Below, one piece after another: positions 13,701 to 28,700 of a DNA stretch of 64,000 nucleotides; the stretch's first letter is position 1; each line of letters begins with the position of its first letter. The notes under the pieces are model-generated. The model ran no database searches, had not been told where the DNA came from, and saw nothing but the letters and a program-made list of their open reading frames with translations. The position numbers and the translations under genes were made by a program. This DNA is from Owenia fusiformis. Its lineage: Eukaryota > Annelida > Polychaeta > Sabellida > Oweniidae. The DNA lies in the NCBI GenBank assembly GCA_903813345.2, contig CAIIXF020000007.1, positions 21,129,564 through 21,193,563 on the forward strand. Reading direction: 5' to 3'.

Positions 13701-16700
13701 CGTTCAATATAATACATTTCTGATAACGAAGCTATTGTACACAGTAAATCATTTATTTTTTAAAAGCATATTTTAAACCTTTCAATCTTCAATTCAAAAT
13801 CGAAATTAGATTCTGTTTTCTGCACATCTACATCTGGAACGTTTAAACGTATTTTAATCTCCATTCAGGAACAGGAAATACTGTTGTTACAACACAAGGT
13901 ACTGCCATCACAACTGCAGTACAATGCATAGAATCAATTGGCATGGATGATGCACAGAAGATTGATGAGGAAAATACCAAAGTATTGAATAACCAAGATG
14001 ACTTCAGTGGAGTACAACCAAACCTGGATGCTTTGAAAGATAATGATCCAAACACAAAACTCCAAGCACAATTTAAACCATCGACTGAACCTAAAGAGTT
14101 AAACATATCAACAAAACTGAAAACTGACGTGTCTGTTCCAATTACCAAAGTGGAATTAACAGGCATGGAAAATGTTGCATCAGTTACTGTCATTATCAAG
14201 GATGAAAATGGTGAAATAGTGACAGAGGTATGAATGCGTGACGTTTTTGAAACTCCCTGAAACTAAAATATAATAGATATCCGAGAGTGGAACACATGCT
14301 TTTCCTTGTAATTAATTTAAAGAATGCTAAATATGATTTCATTTTTATTTTTGTCAAGATGGTTTAAGATTATTTCAAAAACAAAGTATTGTAATTATGT
14401 AATTTATTTGGTTTCTTTTAGACACCCAAAACAACTGTTGATGTTGATTCTGCAATTGTAAATCTTGAGAATACTGAAGGGGTTGAAATCATTGTGATCT
14501 TCACTTCAAAACCAAATGATATGCCCATGGAGATTGGAGATTTGAGACCAACTGCTTGCTTGAAAATACAAACAACACCCGGAGCTACGACTGTACCATC
14601 AACATCCCAGGGTACAAATATTTTATAAACATAAAGCATGCCTGAGTTTTATAGTTAAATAGAAGATCCCATCATTTTTAAAAGCCAATCGTATACCTAT
14701 ATCCAGTGAAGTAATGGATAATTAAAGCCGAAAATCCAGCTAGAACAGTGGTACAATTCCAAACCATATCCTTAAATCGAGTAAAGCTTCTGTTGCGCTT
14801 ATCATTGGTGTAAAATGAACTTACTTAACACAATTCTATATTTCAGTCTTTAACACAAGAGAAAGCTGAGCATAAATCTTAATTCTAAAATATACATTAA
14901 TTTCAGTTTCTACTGTACGAAGCACTTCTTCGCCTAGTACATTAACGTCAGCCTCTACAACACAGCCATCCACGGGTTAGTATATCCAAAAATAGTGATG
15001 AAGTTTCGATATTTCCTCTTAAAATATAGAATCGGTAACGTTGAAATCAAATGTTTTCCAATAAAAATTTTACTGATAGCACTAGTCAATGCTTGATTTC
15101 GAGATTCTAGAAGATATGCACTTTGTTTATTTTCCAGCTTAAAATTACATTTGAACCATTTCATTTGTTTGTTTACTATACAGAAAATCGACACTACGTG
15201 TGAAACATTTTCATGATAATTGTTTTCAAGGAAGTAAAAATCTCATATAACATGAAGTACAAGTGAAGAAGAATTATTCCTAAATTACATCAGATAATTC
15301 TCAGAACTGTACAAACCATACTCTAGACTCTAGTTACCCCACTTTTATGTTCATCTTAAGTGTTAAGTATTAAATTCATTTTATTCCTCCTCAATAAATA
15401 ATTACACAATATTTTAGCATCTAACTTTAATACGTTCAATATAATACATTTCTGATAACGAAGCTATTGTACACAGTAAATCATTTATTTTTTAAAAGCA
15501 TATTTTAAACCTTTCAATCTTCAATTCAAAATCGAAATTAGATTCTGTTTTCTGCACATCTACATCTGAAACGTTTAAACGTATTTTAATCTCAATTCAG
15601 GAACAGGAAATACTGTTGTTACAACACAGGGTACTGCCATCACAACTGCATTACAATGCATAGAATCAATTGGCATGGATGATGCACAGAAGATTGATGA
15701 GGAAAATACCAAAGTATTGAATAACCAAGATGACTTCAGTGGGGTACAACCAAACCTGGATGCTTTGAAAGATAATGATCCAAACACAAAACTCCAAGCA
15801 CAATTTAAACCATCGACTGAACCTAAAGAGTTAAACATATCAACAAAACTGAAAACTGACGTGTCTGTTCCAATTACCAAAGTGGAATTAACAGGCATGG
15901 AAAATGTTGCATCAGTTACTGTCATTATCAAGGATGAAAATGGTGAAATAGTGACAGAGGTATGAATGCGTGACGTTTTTGAAACTCCTTGAAACTAAAA
16001 TATAATAGATATCCGAGAGTGGAACACATGCTTTTCCTTGTAATTAATTTAAAGAATGCTAAATATGATTTCATTTTTATTTTTGTCAAGATGGTTTAAG
16101 ATTATTTCAAAAACAAAGTATTGTAATTATGTAATTTATTTGGTTTCTTTTAGACACCCAAAACAACTGTTGATGTTGATTCTGCAATTGTAAATCTTGA
16201 GAATACTGAAGGGGTTGAAATCATTGTGATCTTCACTTCAAAACCAAATGATATGCCCATGGAGATTGGAGATTTGAGACCAACTGCTTGCTTGAAAATA
16301 CAAACAACACCCGGAGCAACGACTGTACCATCAACATCCCAGGGTACAAATATTTTATAAACATAAAGCATGCCTGAGTTTTATAGTTAAATAGAAGATC
16401 CCATCATTTTTAAAAGCCAATCGTATACCTATATCCAGTGAAGTAATGGATAATTAAAGCCGAAAATCCAGCTAGTACAGTGGTACAATTCCAAACCATA
16501 TCCTTAAATCGAGTAAAGCTTCTGGTGCGCTTATCATTGGTGTAAAATGAACTTACTTAACACAATTCTTCATTTCAGTTTATAACACAAGAGAAAGCTG
16601 AGCATAAATCTTAATTCTAAAATATACATTAATTTCAGTTTCTACTGTACCAAGCACTTCCTCGCCTAGTACATTAACGTCAGCCTCTACAACACAGCCA

Positions 16701-19700
16701 TCCACGGGTTAGTATATCCAAAAATAGTGATGAAGTTTCGATATTTCCTCTTAAAATATAGAATCGGTAACGTTGAAATCAAATGTTTCCAATAAAAATT
16801 TTACTGATAGCACTAGTCAATGCTTGATTTCGAGATTCTAGAAGATATGCACTTTGTTTATTTTCCAGCTTAAAGGGACAATACCGGAAATCGGGAATAA
16901 TTCCTTAGAAAAACTTCAAAATAAATCATTGGTGCCTCAAACCTGCCCCTAAGAATGGCTACGACGTGAACTTACTTTTGTCAAAATACCGGAGCCTGAA
17001 AAAAATCACTCACCTAGATATCAACGAAAGAAGTGTCAGTTTCGTTCGACTGCGAGAGCAAAATTGAAGCTGAGCTAAACGGTTTTCGTTTGTCGTAAAA
17101 TTGACCTCATTTAACTGCGCCATCTGGCGAATGAATCATTGTTTCGTGTCATATGATTCGTTGTTTTTTGTCACGTGACCTACCTTTAGACCTTTTGCCA
17201 CCTATCGCAAGTTAATCGAATTAAAATGAAATTTTTCGATTCAAGAAGAAAATTTGCACAAAAATTATAAACCCCGCTTGGCATAATCTTTGTCACTCTA
17301 TCGTCTTCTTGATGAGACACATCGGAACTTGGGATTAATAGCCTTTCAACCAAGCCACAAAAAGTATGTATATTAGTTGTTCAACATGTTCAATTGTGTT
17401 AATATTTCCCGGAACTCGGCCTTTAAAATTACATTTGAACCATTTCATTTGTTTGTTTACTATACAGAAAATCGACACTACGTGTGAAACATTTTCATGA
17501 TAATTGTTTTCAAGGAAGTAAAAATCTCATATAACATGAAGTACAAGTGAAGAAGAATTATTCCTAAATTACATCAGATAATTCTCAGAACTGTACAAAC
17601 CATACTCTAGACTCTAGTTACCCCACTTTTATGTTCATCTTAAGTGTTAAGTATTAAATTCATTTTATTCCTCCTCAATAAATAATTACACAATATTTTA
17701 GCATCTAACTTTAATACGTTCAATATAATACATTTCTGATAACGAAGCTATTGTACACAGTAAATCATTTATTTTTTAAAAGCATATTTTAAACCTTTCA
17801 ATCTTCAATTCAAAATCGAAATTAGATTCTGTTTTCTGCACATCTACATCTGAAACGTTTAAACGTATTTTAATCTCAATTCAGGAACAGGAAATACTGT
17901 TGTTACAACACAAGGTACTGCCATCACAACTGCAGTACAATGCATAGAATCAATTGGCATGGATGATGCACAGAAGATTGATGAGGAAAATACCAAAGTA
18001 TTGAATAACCAAGATGACTTCAGTGGAGTACAACCAAACCTGGATGCTTTGAAAGATAATGATCCAAACACAAAACTCCAAGCACAATTTAAACCATCGA
18101 CTGAACCTAAAGAGTTAAACATATCAACAAAACTGAAAACTGACGTGTCTGTTCCAATTACCAAAGTGGAATTAACAGGCATGGAAAATGTTGCATCAGT
18201 TACTGTCATTATCAAGGATGAAAATGGTGAAATAGTGACACAGGTATGAATGCGTGACGTTTTTGAAACTCCCTGAAACTAAAATATAATAGATATCCGA
18301 GAGTGGAACACATGCTTTTCCTTGTAATTAATTTAAAGAATGCTAAATATGATTTCATTTTTATTTTTGTCAAGATGGTTTAAGATTATTTCAAAAACAA
18401 AGTATTGTAATTATGTAATTTATTTGGTTTCTTTTAGACACCCAAAACAACTGTTGATGTTGATTCTGCAATTGTAAATCTTGAGAATACTGAAGGGGTT
18501 GAAATCATTGTGATCTTCACTTCAAAACCAAATGATATGCCCATGGAAATTGGAGATTTGAGACCAACTGCTTGCTTGAAAATACAAACAACACCCGGAG
18601 CAACGACTGTACCATCAACATCCCAGGGTACAAATATTTTATAAACATAAAGCATGCCTGAGTTTTATAGTTAAATAGAAGATCCCATCATTTTTAAAAG
18701 CCAATCTTATACCTATATCCAGTGAAGTAATGGATAATTAAAGCCGAAAATCCAGCTAGTACAGTGGTACAATTCCAAACCATATCCTTAAATCGAGTAA
18801 AGCTTCTATTGCGCTTATCATTGGTGTAAAATGAACTTACTTAACACAATTCTTCATTTAAGTCTATAATACAAGAGAAAGCTGAGCATAAATCTTAATT
18901 CTAAAATATACATTAATTTCAGTTTCTACTGTACCAAGCACTTCTTTGCCTAGTACATTAACGTCAGCCTCTACAACACAGCCATCCACGGGTTAGTATA
19001 TACAAAAATGGTGATGAAGTTTCGATATTTCCTCTTAAAATATAGAATCGGTAACGTTGAAATCAAATGTTTTCCAATAAAGATTTTACTGATAGCACTA
19101 GTCAATGCTTGATTTCGAGATTCTAGAAGATATGCACTTTGTTTATTTTCCAGCTTAAAATTACATTTGAACCATTTCATTTGTTTGTTTACTATACAGA
19201 AAATCGACACTACGTGTGAAAATTTTCATGATAAATGTTTTCAAGGAAGTAAAAATCTCATATAACATGAAGTACAAGTGAAGAAGAATTATTCCTAAAT
19301 TACATCAGATAATTCTCAGAACTGTACAGACCATACTCTAGACTCTAGTTACCCCACTTTTATGTTCATACTTAAGTGTTAAGTATTAAATTCATTTTAT
19401 TCCTGCTCAATAAATAATTACACAATATTTTAGCATCTAACTTTAATACTTTCAATATAATACATTTCTGATAACGAAGCTATTGTACACAGTAAATCAT
19501 TTATTTTTTAAAAGCATACAGGGTGTCCGGAAAGTAAAGATACAAATGCTCTAATTTCATTTGATTTACCTGTTGTGAGATGAAATTGCTACAGATTGTG
19601 GAATTACATTGTAACAATTTCTCCTGCAACTGTCATGACAAATTGTTTCAAAATAAAAAAGTTATGGTTGTTATGGTAACATGAGTCATGGGTATGTGGA

Positions 19701-22700
19701 GCAGCGTCACAATTATGTTTTATATTTCTTTTCTCCTGTTCATATCATCTTGACGCTCGATCGTCTGTTGCTATTATGCATCAAATTATGTACCACCACA
19801 GCGAAAGGATTAGTACTGTAACATTATTTAATCATTTGACATTACTACTGTTATCCAGTATTACTAGTTTGTATTTTCCACCTTTATCTAAACATTCTTG
19901 GTGCATTTTGACCGGAAATTCAAAGACCTGACAAAACCATTGCTGTCAGTCTCTAAGATTGCCAATATCATTGGCTTCCAGCCTAGTCTCATTTTTATGT
20001 TGAACTTCTCAGAAATATTGCTTTAACATATTCATTAATGTTGAAGTCCAACGGTACATCCTCAGGAAAATATGGGCCATTGTACAAAAAGGTTAATGTC
20101 AAGATATTCAATTGTAAGATTTGTTTTCTTTGCTTTGTGCATTGAACATTGACTGTGGATGTGCACTATTGACTTTCCTATTAATCCAGGGACCCTTTTT
20201 CTAAGCACTATTATACCCTTTTTTCTTTGATTATACTTGTGACATTACATAATTCTGATATGTATCAATGATACCGTTAATACTAAAGATAATACTATGG
20301 CAGCAAGAATATAATATTGAACAAAAAAACTGATAAGAAATACAATAATAAACACTATTTCAAATGGTTATATTTTAGCAATTTATGACAATTTAGCGAT
20401 ATCCTGGAACTGCTCCGCATACCCCTCACCCCCGTAACCATGACAACTGTAACTTTAACACATTTAGACTATATTGTTATAAAGGTTGGTAGATGTATTC
20501 TACTGTAGTTCCTCTACAATCTGTAGTGATTTCATTACAAAAAAACTAAATCTCATAAAATTAGAGTATTTGTATCTTTACTTTCCGGACACCCTGTATT
20601 TTAAACCTTTCAATCTTCAATTCAAAATCGAAATTAGATTCTGTTTTCTGCACATCTACATCTGAAACGTTTAAACGTATTTTAATCTCCATTCAGGAAC
20701 AGGAAATACTGTTGTTACAACACAAGGTACTGCCATCACAACTGCAGTACAATGCATAGAATCAATTGGCATGGATGATGCACAGAAGATTGATGAGGAA
20801 AATACCAAAGTATTGAATAACCAAGATGACTTCAGTGGAGTACAACCAAACCTGGATGCTTTGAAAGATAATGATCCAAACACAAAACTCCAAGCACAAT
20901 TTAAACCATCGACTGAACCTAAAGAGTTAAACATATCAACAAAATTGAAAACTGACGTGTCTGTTCCAATTACCAAAGTGGAATTAACAGGCATGGAAAA
21001 TGTTGCATCAGTTACTGTCATTATCAAGGATGAAAATGGTGAAATAGTGACAGAGGTATGAATGCGTGACGTTTTAGAAACTCCCTGAAACTAAAATATA
21101 ATAGATATCCGAGAGTGGAACACATGCTTTTCCTTGTAATTAATTTAAAGAATGCTAAATATGATTTCATTTTTATTTTTGTCAAGATGGTTTAAGATTA
21201 TTTCAAAAACAAAGTATTGTAATTATGTAATTTATTTGGTTTCTTTTAGACACCCAAAACAACTGTTGATGTTGATTCTGCAATTGTAAATCTTGAGAAT
21301 ACTGAAGGGGTTGAAATCATTGTGATCTTCACTTCAAAACCAAATGATATGCCCATGGAAATTGGAGATTTGAGACCAACTGCTTGCTTGAAAATACAAA
21401 CAACACCCGGAGCAACGACTGTACCATCAACATCCCAGGGTACAAATATTTTATAAACATAAAGCATGCCTGAGTTTTATAGTTAAATAGAAGATCCCAT
21501 CATTTTTAAAAGCCAATCTTATACCTATATCCAGTGAAGTAATGGATAATTAAAACCGAAAATCCAGCTAGTACAGTGGTACAATTCCAAACCATATCCT
21601 TAAATCGAGTAAAGCTTCTATTGCGCTTATCATTGGTGTAAAATGAACTTACTTAACACAATTCTTCATTTAAGTCTATAATACAAGAGAAAGCTGAGCA
21701 TAAATCTTAATTCTAAAATACACATTAATTTCAGTTTCTACTGTACCAAGCACTTCCTCGCCTAGTACATTAACGTCAGCCTCTACAACACAGCCATCCA
21801 CGGGTTAGTATATCCAAAAATGATGATGAAGTTTCGATATTTCCTCTTAAAATATAGAATCGGTAACGTCGAAATCAAATGTTTTCCAATAAAAATTTTA
21901 CTGATAGCACTAGTCAATGCTTGATTTCGAAATTCTAGAAGATATGCACTTTGTTTATTTTCCAGCTTAAAATTACATTTGAACCATTTCATTTGTTTGT
22001 TTACTATACAGAAAATTGACACTACGTGTGAAACATTTTCATGATAATTGTTTTCAAGGAAGTAAAAATCTCATATAACATGAAGTACAAGTGAAGAAGA
22101 ATTATTCCTAAATTACATCAGATAATTCTCAGAACTGTACGGACCATACTCTAGATTCTAGTTACCCCACTTTTATGTTCATCTTAAGTGTTAAGTATTA
22201 AATTCATTTTATTCCTGCTCAATAAATAATTACACAATATTTTAGCATCTAACTTTAATACGTTCAATATAATACATTTCTGATAACGAAGCTATTGTAC
22301 ACAGTAAATCATTTATTTTTTAAAAGCATATTTTAAACCTTTCAATTTTCAATTCAAAATCGAAATTAGATTCTGTTTTCTGCACATCTACATCTGAAAC
22401 GTTTAAACGTATTTTAATCTCCATTCAGGAACAGGAAATACTGTTGTTACAACACAAGGTACTGCCATCACAACTGCAGTACAATGCATAGAATCAATTG
22501 GCATGGATGATGCACAGAAGATTGATGAGGAAAATACCAAAGTATTGAATAACCAAGATGACTTCAGTGGAGTACAACCAAACCTGGATGCTTTGAAAGA
22601 CAATGATCCAAACACAAAACTCCAAGCACAATTTAAACCATCGACTGAACCTAAAGAGTTAAACATATCAACAAAACTGAAAACTGACGTGTCTGTTCCA

Positions 22701-25700
22701 ATAACCAAAGTGGAATTAACAGGCATGGAAAATGTTGCATCAGTTACTGTCATTATCAAGGATGAAAATGGTGAAATAGTGACAGAGGTATGAATGCGTG
22801 ACGTTTTTGAAACTCCCTGAAACTAAAATATAATAGATATCCGAGAGTGGAACACATGCTTTTCCTTGTAATTAATTTAAAGAATGCTAAATATGATTTC
22901 ATTTTTATTTTTGTCAAGATGGTTTAAGATTATTTCAAAAACAAAGTATTGTAATTATGTAATTTATTTGGTTTCTTTTAGACACCCAAAACAACTGTTG
23001 ATGTTGATTCTGCAATTGTAAATCTTGAGAATACTGAAGGGGTTGAAATCATTGTGATCTTCACTTCAAAACCAAATGATATGCCCATGGAGATTGGAGA
23101 TTTGAGACCAACTGCTTGCTTGAAAATACAAACAACACCCGGAGCAACGACTGTACCATCAACATCCCAGGGTACAAATATTTTATAAACATAAAGCATG
23201 CCTGAGTTTTATAGTTAGATAGAAGATCCCATCATTTTTAAAAGTCAATCTTATACCTATATCCAGTGAAGTAATGGATAATTAAAGCCGAAAATCCAGC
23301 TAGTACAGTGGTACAATTCCAAACCATATCCTTAAATCGAGTAAAGCTTCTATTGCGCTTATCATTGGTGTAAAATGAACTTACTTAACACAATTCTTCA
23401 TTTAAGTCTATAATACAAGAGAAAGCTGAGCATAAATCTTAATTCTAAAATATACATTAATTTCAGTTTCTACTGTACCAAGCACTTCCTCGCCTAGTAC
23501 ATTAACGTCAGCCTCTACAACACAGCCATCCACGGGTTAGTATATACAAAAATGGTGATGAAGTTTCGATATTTCCTCTTAAAATATAGAATCGGTAACG
23601 TTGAAATCAAATGTTTTCCAATAAAAATTTTACTGATAGCACTAGTCAATGCTTGATTTCGAGATTCTAGAAGATATGCACTTTGTTTATTTTCCAGCTT
23701 AAAATTACATTTGAACCATTTCATTTGTTTGTTTACTATACAGAAAATCGACACTACGTGTGAAACATTTTCATGATAATTGTTTTCAAGGAAGTAAAAA
23801 TCTCATATAACATGAAGTACAAGTGAAGAAGAATTATTCCTAAATTACATCAGATAATTCTCAGAACTGTACAGACCATACTCTAGACTCTAGTTACCCC
23901 ACTTTTATGTTCATCTTAAGTGTTAAGTATTAAATTCATTTTATTCCTGCTCAATAAATAATTACACAATATTTTAGCATCTAACTTTAATACTTTTAAT
24001 ATAATACATTTCTGATAACGAAGCTATTGTACACAGTAAATCATTTATTTTTTAAAAGCATATTTTAAACCTTTCAATCTTCAATTCAAAATCGAAATTA
24101 GATTCTGTTTTCTGCACATCTACATCTGAAACGTTTAAACGTATTTTAATCTCCATTCAGGAACAGGAAATACTGTTGTTACAACACAAGGTACTGCCAT
24201 CACAACTGCAGTACAATGCATAGAATCAATTGGCATGGATGATGCACAGAAGATTGATGAGGAAAATACCAAAGTATTGAATAACCAAGATGACTTCAGT
24301 GGAGTACAACCAAATCTGGATGCTTTGAAAGATAATGATCCAAACACAAAACTCCAAGCACAATTTAAACCATCGACTGAACCTAAAGAGTTAAACATAT
24401 CAACAAAACTGAAAACTGACGTGTCTGTTCCAATTACCAAAGTGGAATTAACAGGCATGGAAAATGTTGCATCAGTTACTGTCATTATCAAGGATGAAAA
24501 TGGTGAAATAGTGACAGAGGTATGAATGCGTGACGTTTTTGAAACTCCCTGAAACTAAAATATAATAGATATCCGAGAGTGGAACACATGCTTTTCCTTG
24601 TAATTAATTTAAAGAATGCTAAATATGATTTCATTTTTATTTTTGTCAAGATGGTTTAAGATTATTTCAAAAACAAAGTATTGTAATTATGTAATTTATT
24701 TGGTTTCTTTTAGACACCCAAAACAACTGTTGATGTTGATTCTGCAATTGTAAATCTTGAGAATACTGAAGGGGTTGAAATCATTGTGATCTTCACTTCA
24801 AAACCAAATGATATGCCCATGGAAATTGGAGATTTGAGACCAACTGCTTGCTTGAAAATACAAACAACACCCGGAGCAACGACTGTACCATCAACATCCC
24901 AGGGTACAAATATTTTATAAACATAAAGCATGCCTGAGTTTTATAGTTAAATAGAAGATCCCATCATTTTTAAAAGCCAATCTTATACCTATATCCAGTG
25001 AAGTAATGGATAATTAAAACCGAAAATCCAGCTAGTACAGTGGTACAATTCCAAACCATATCCTTAAATCGAGTAAAGCTTCTATTGCGTTTATCATTGG
25101 TGTAAAATGAACTTACTTAACACAATTCTTCATTTAAGTCTATAATACAAGAGAAAGCTGAGCATAAATCTTAATTCTAAAATATACATTAATTTCAGTT
25201 TCTACTGTACCAAGCACTTCCTCGCCTAGTACATTAACGTCAGCCTCTACAACACAGCCATCCACGGGTTAGTATATCCAAAAATGGTGATGAAGTTTCG
25301 ATATTTCCTCTTAAAATATAGAATCGGTAACGTCAAAATCAAATGTTTTCCAATAAAAATGTTACTGATAGCACTAGTCAATGCTTGATTTCGAGATTCT
25401 AGAAGATATGCACTTTGTTTATTTTCCAGCTAAAAAATTACATTTCAACCATTTCATTTGTTTGTCTACTATACAGAAAATCGACACTACGTGTGAAACA
25501 TTTTCATGATAATTGTTTTCAAGGAAGTAAAAATCTCATATAACATGAAGTACAAGTGAAGAAGAATTATTCCTAAATTACATCAGATAATTCACAGAAC
25601 TGTACAGACCATACTCTAGACTCTAGTTACCCCACTTTTATGTTCATCTTAAGTGTTAAGTATTAAATCCATTTTATTCCTGCTCAATAAATAATTACAC

Positions 25701-28700
25701 AATATTTTAGCATCTAACTTTAATACGTTCAATATAATACATTTCTGATAACGAAGCTATTGTACACAGTAAATCATTTATTTTTTAAAAGCATATTTTA
25801 AACCTTTCAATCTTCAATTCAAAATCGAAATTAGATTCTGTTTTCTGCACATCTACATCTGAAACGTTTAAACGTATTTTAATCTCCATTTAGGAACAGG
25901 AAATACTGTTGTTACAACACAAGGTACTGCCATCACAACTGCAGTACAATGCATAGAATCAATTGGCATGGATGATGCACAGAAGATTGATGAGGAAAAT
26001 ACCAAAGTATTGAATAACCAAGATGACTTCAGTGGAGTACAACCAAACCTGGATGCTTTGAAAGATAATGATCCAAACACAAAACTCCAAGCACAATTTA
26101 AACCATCGACTGAACCTAAAGAGTTAAACATATCAACAAAACTGAAAACTGACGTGTCTGTTCCAATTACCAAAGTGGAATTAACAGGCATGGAAAATGT
26201 TGCATCAGTTACTGTCATTATCAAGGATGAAAATGGTGAAATGGTGACACAGGTATGAATGCGTGACGTTTTTGAAACTCCCTGAAACTAAAATATAATA
26301 GATATCCGAGAGTGGAACACATGCTTTTCCTTGTAATTAATTTAAAGAATGCTAAATATGATTTCATTTTTATTTTTGTCAAGATGGTTAAAGATTATTT
26401 CAAAAACAAAGTATCGTAATTATGTAATTTATTTGGTTTCTTTTAGACACCCAAAACAACTGTTGATGTTGATTCTGCAATTGTAAATCTTGAGAATACT
26501 GAAGGGGTTGAAATCATTGTGATCTTCACTTCAAAACCAAATGATATGCCCATGGAAATTGGAGATTTGAGACCAACTGCTTGCTTGAAAATACAAACAA
26601 CACCCGGAGCAACGACTGTACCATCAACATCCCAGGGTACAAATATTTTATAAACATAAAGCATGCCTGAGTTTTATAGTTAAATAGAAGATCCCATCAT
26701 TTTAAAAAGCCAATCTTATACTTATATCCAGTGAAGTAATGGATAATTAAAGCCGAAAATCCAGCTAGTACAGTTGTACAATTCCAAACCATATCCTTAA
26801 ATCGAGTAAAGCTTCTATTGCGCTTATCATTGGTGTAAAATGAACTTACTTAACACATTTCTTCATTTCAGTCTATAACACAAGAGAAAGCTGTGCATAA
26901 ATCTTAATTCTAAAATATACATTAATTTCAGTTTCTACTGTACCAAGCACTTCCTCGCCTAGTACATTAACGTCAGCCTCTACAACACAGCCATCCACGG
27001 GTTAGTATATCCAAAAATGGTGATGAAGTTTCGATATTTCCTCTTAAAATATAGAATCGGTTACGTTGTAATCAAATGTTTTCCAATAAAAATTTTACTG
27101 ATAGCACTAGTCAATGCTTAATTTCGAGATTCTAGAAGATATGTACTTTGTTTATTTTCCAGCTTAAAATTACATTTGAACCATTTCATTTGTTTGTTTA
27201 CTATACAGAAAATTGACACTACGTGTGAAACATTTTCATGATAATTGTTTTCAAGGAAGTAAAAATCTCATATAACATGAAGTACAAGTGAAGAAGAATT
27301 ATTCCTAAATTACATCAGATAATTCTCAGAACTGTACAAACCATACTCTAGACTCTAGTTACCCCACTTTTATGTTCATCTTAAGTGTTAAGTATTAAAT
27401 TCATTTTATTCCTCCTCAATAAATAATTACACAATATTTTAGCATCTAACTTTAATACGTTCAATATAATACATTTCTGATAACGAAGCTATTGTACACA
27501 GTAAATCATTTATTTTTTAAAAGCATATTTTAAACCTTTCAATCTTCAATTCAAAATCGAAATTAGATTCTGTTTTCTGCACATCTACATCTGAAACGTT
27601 TAAACGTATTTTAATCTCCATTCAGGAACAGGAAATACTCTTGTTACAACACAAGGTACTGCCATCACAACTACAGTACAATGCATAGAATCAATTGGCA
27701 TGGATGATGCACAGAAGATTGATGAGGAAAATACCAAAGTATTGAATAACCAAGATGACTTCAGTGGAGTACAACCAAACCTGGATGCTTTGAAAGATAA
27801 TGATCCAAACACAAAACTCCAAGCACAATTTAAACCATCGACCGAACCTAAAGAGTTAAACATATCAACAAAACTGAAAACTGACGTGTCTGTTCCAATT
27901 ACCAAAGTGGAATTAACAGGCATGGAAAATGTTGCATCAGTTACTGTCATTATCAAGGATGAAAATGGTGAAATAGTGACACAGGTATGAATGCGTGACG
28001 TTTGTGAAACTCCCTGAAACTAAAATATAATAGATATCCGAGAGTGGAACACATGCTTTTCCTTGTAATTAATTTAAAGAATGCTAAATATGATTTCATT
28101 TTTATTTTTGTCAAGATGGTTTAAGATTATTTCAAAAACAAAGTATTGTAATTATGTAATTTATTTGGTTTCTTTTAGACACCCAAAACAACTGTTGATG
28201 TTGATTCTGCAATTGTAAATCTTGAGAATACTGAAGGGGTTGAAATCATTGTGATCTTCACTTCAAAACCAAATGATATGCCCATGGAAATTGGAGATTT
28301 GAGACCAACTGCTTGCTTGAAAATACAAACAACACCCGGAGCAACGACTATACCATCAACATCCCAGGGTACAAATATTTTATAAACATAAAGCATGCCT
28401 GGGTTTTATAGTTAAATAGAAGATCCCATCATTTTAAAAAGCCAATCTTATACCTATATCCAGTGAAGTAATGGATAATTAAAGCCGAAAATCCAGCTAG
28501 TACAGTGGTACAATTCCAAACCATATCCTTAAATCGAGTAAAGCTTCTATTGCGCTTATCATTGGTGTAAAATGAACTTACTTAACACAATTCTTCATTT
28601 CAGTCTATAACACAAGAGAAAGCTGAGCATAAATCTTAATTCTAAAATATACATTAATTTCAGTTTCTACTGTACCAAGCACTTCCTCGCCTAGTACATT

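Larger units (their letters stand above)
17420..23243 (+). repeat. Segmental duplication within array 1, copy 2 (units 10-12)
   Basis: Partner of 3655-9483. It shares the transposon, the silent Leu codon (units 4/11), the silent Asp codon (5/12) and the GTATATAC variant (3/10). The right edge is at about 23243, where CAATCG in unit 5 becomes CAATCT and later variants no longer match. Confidence 0.8.
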
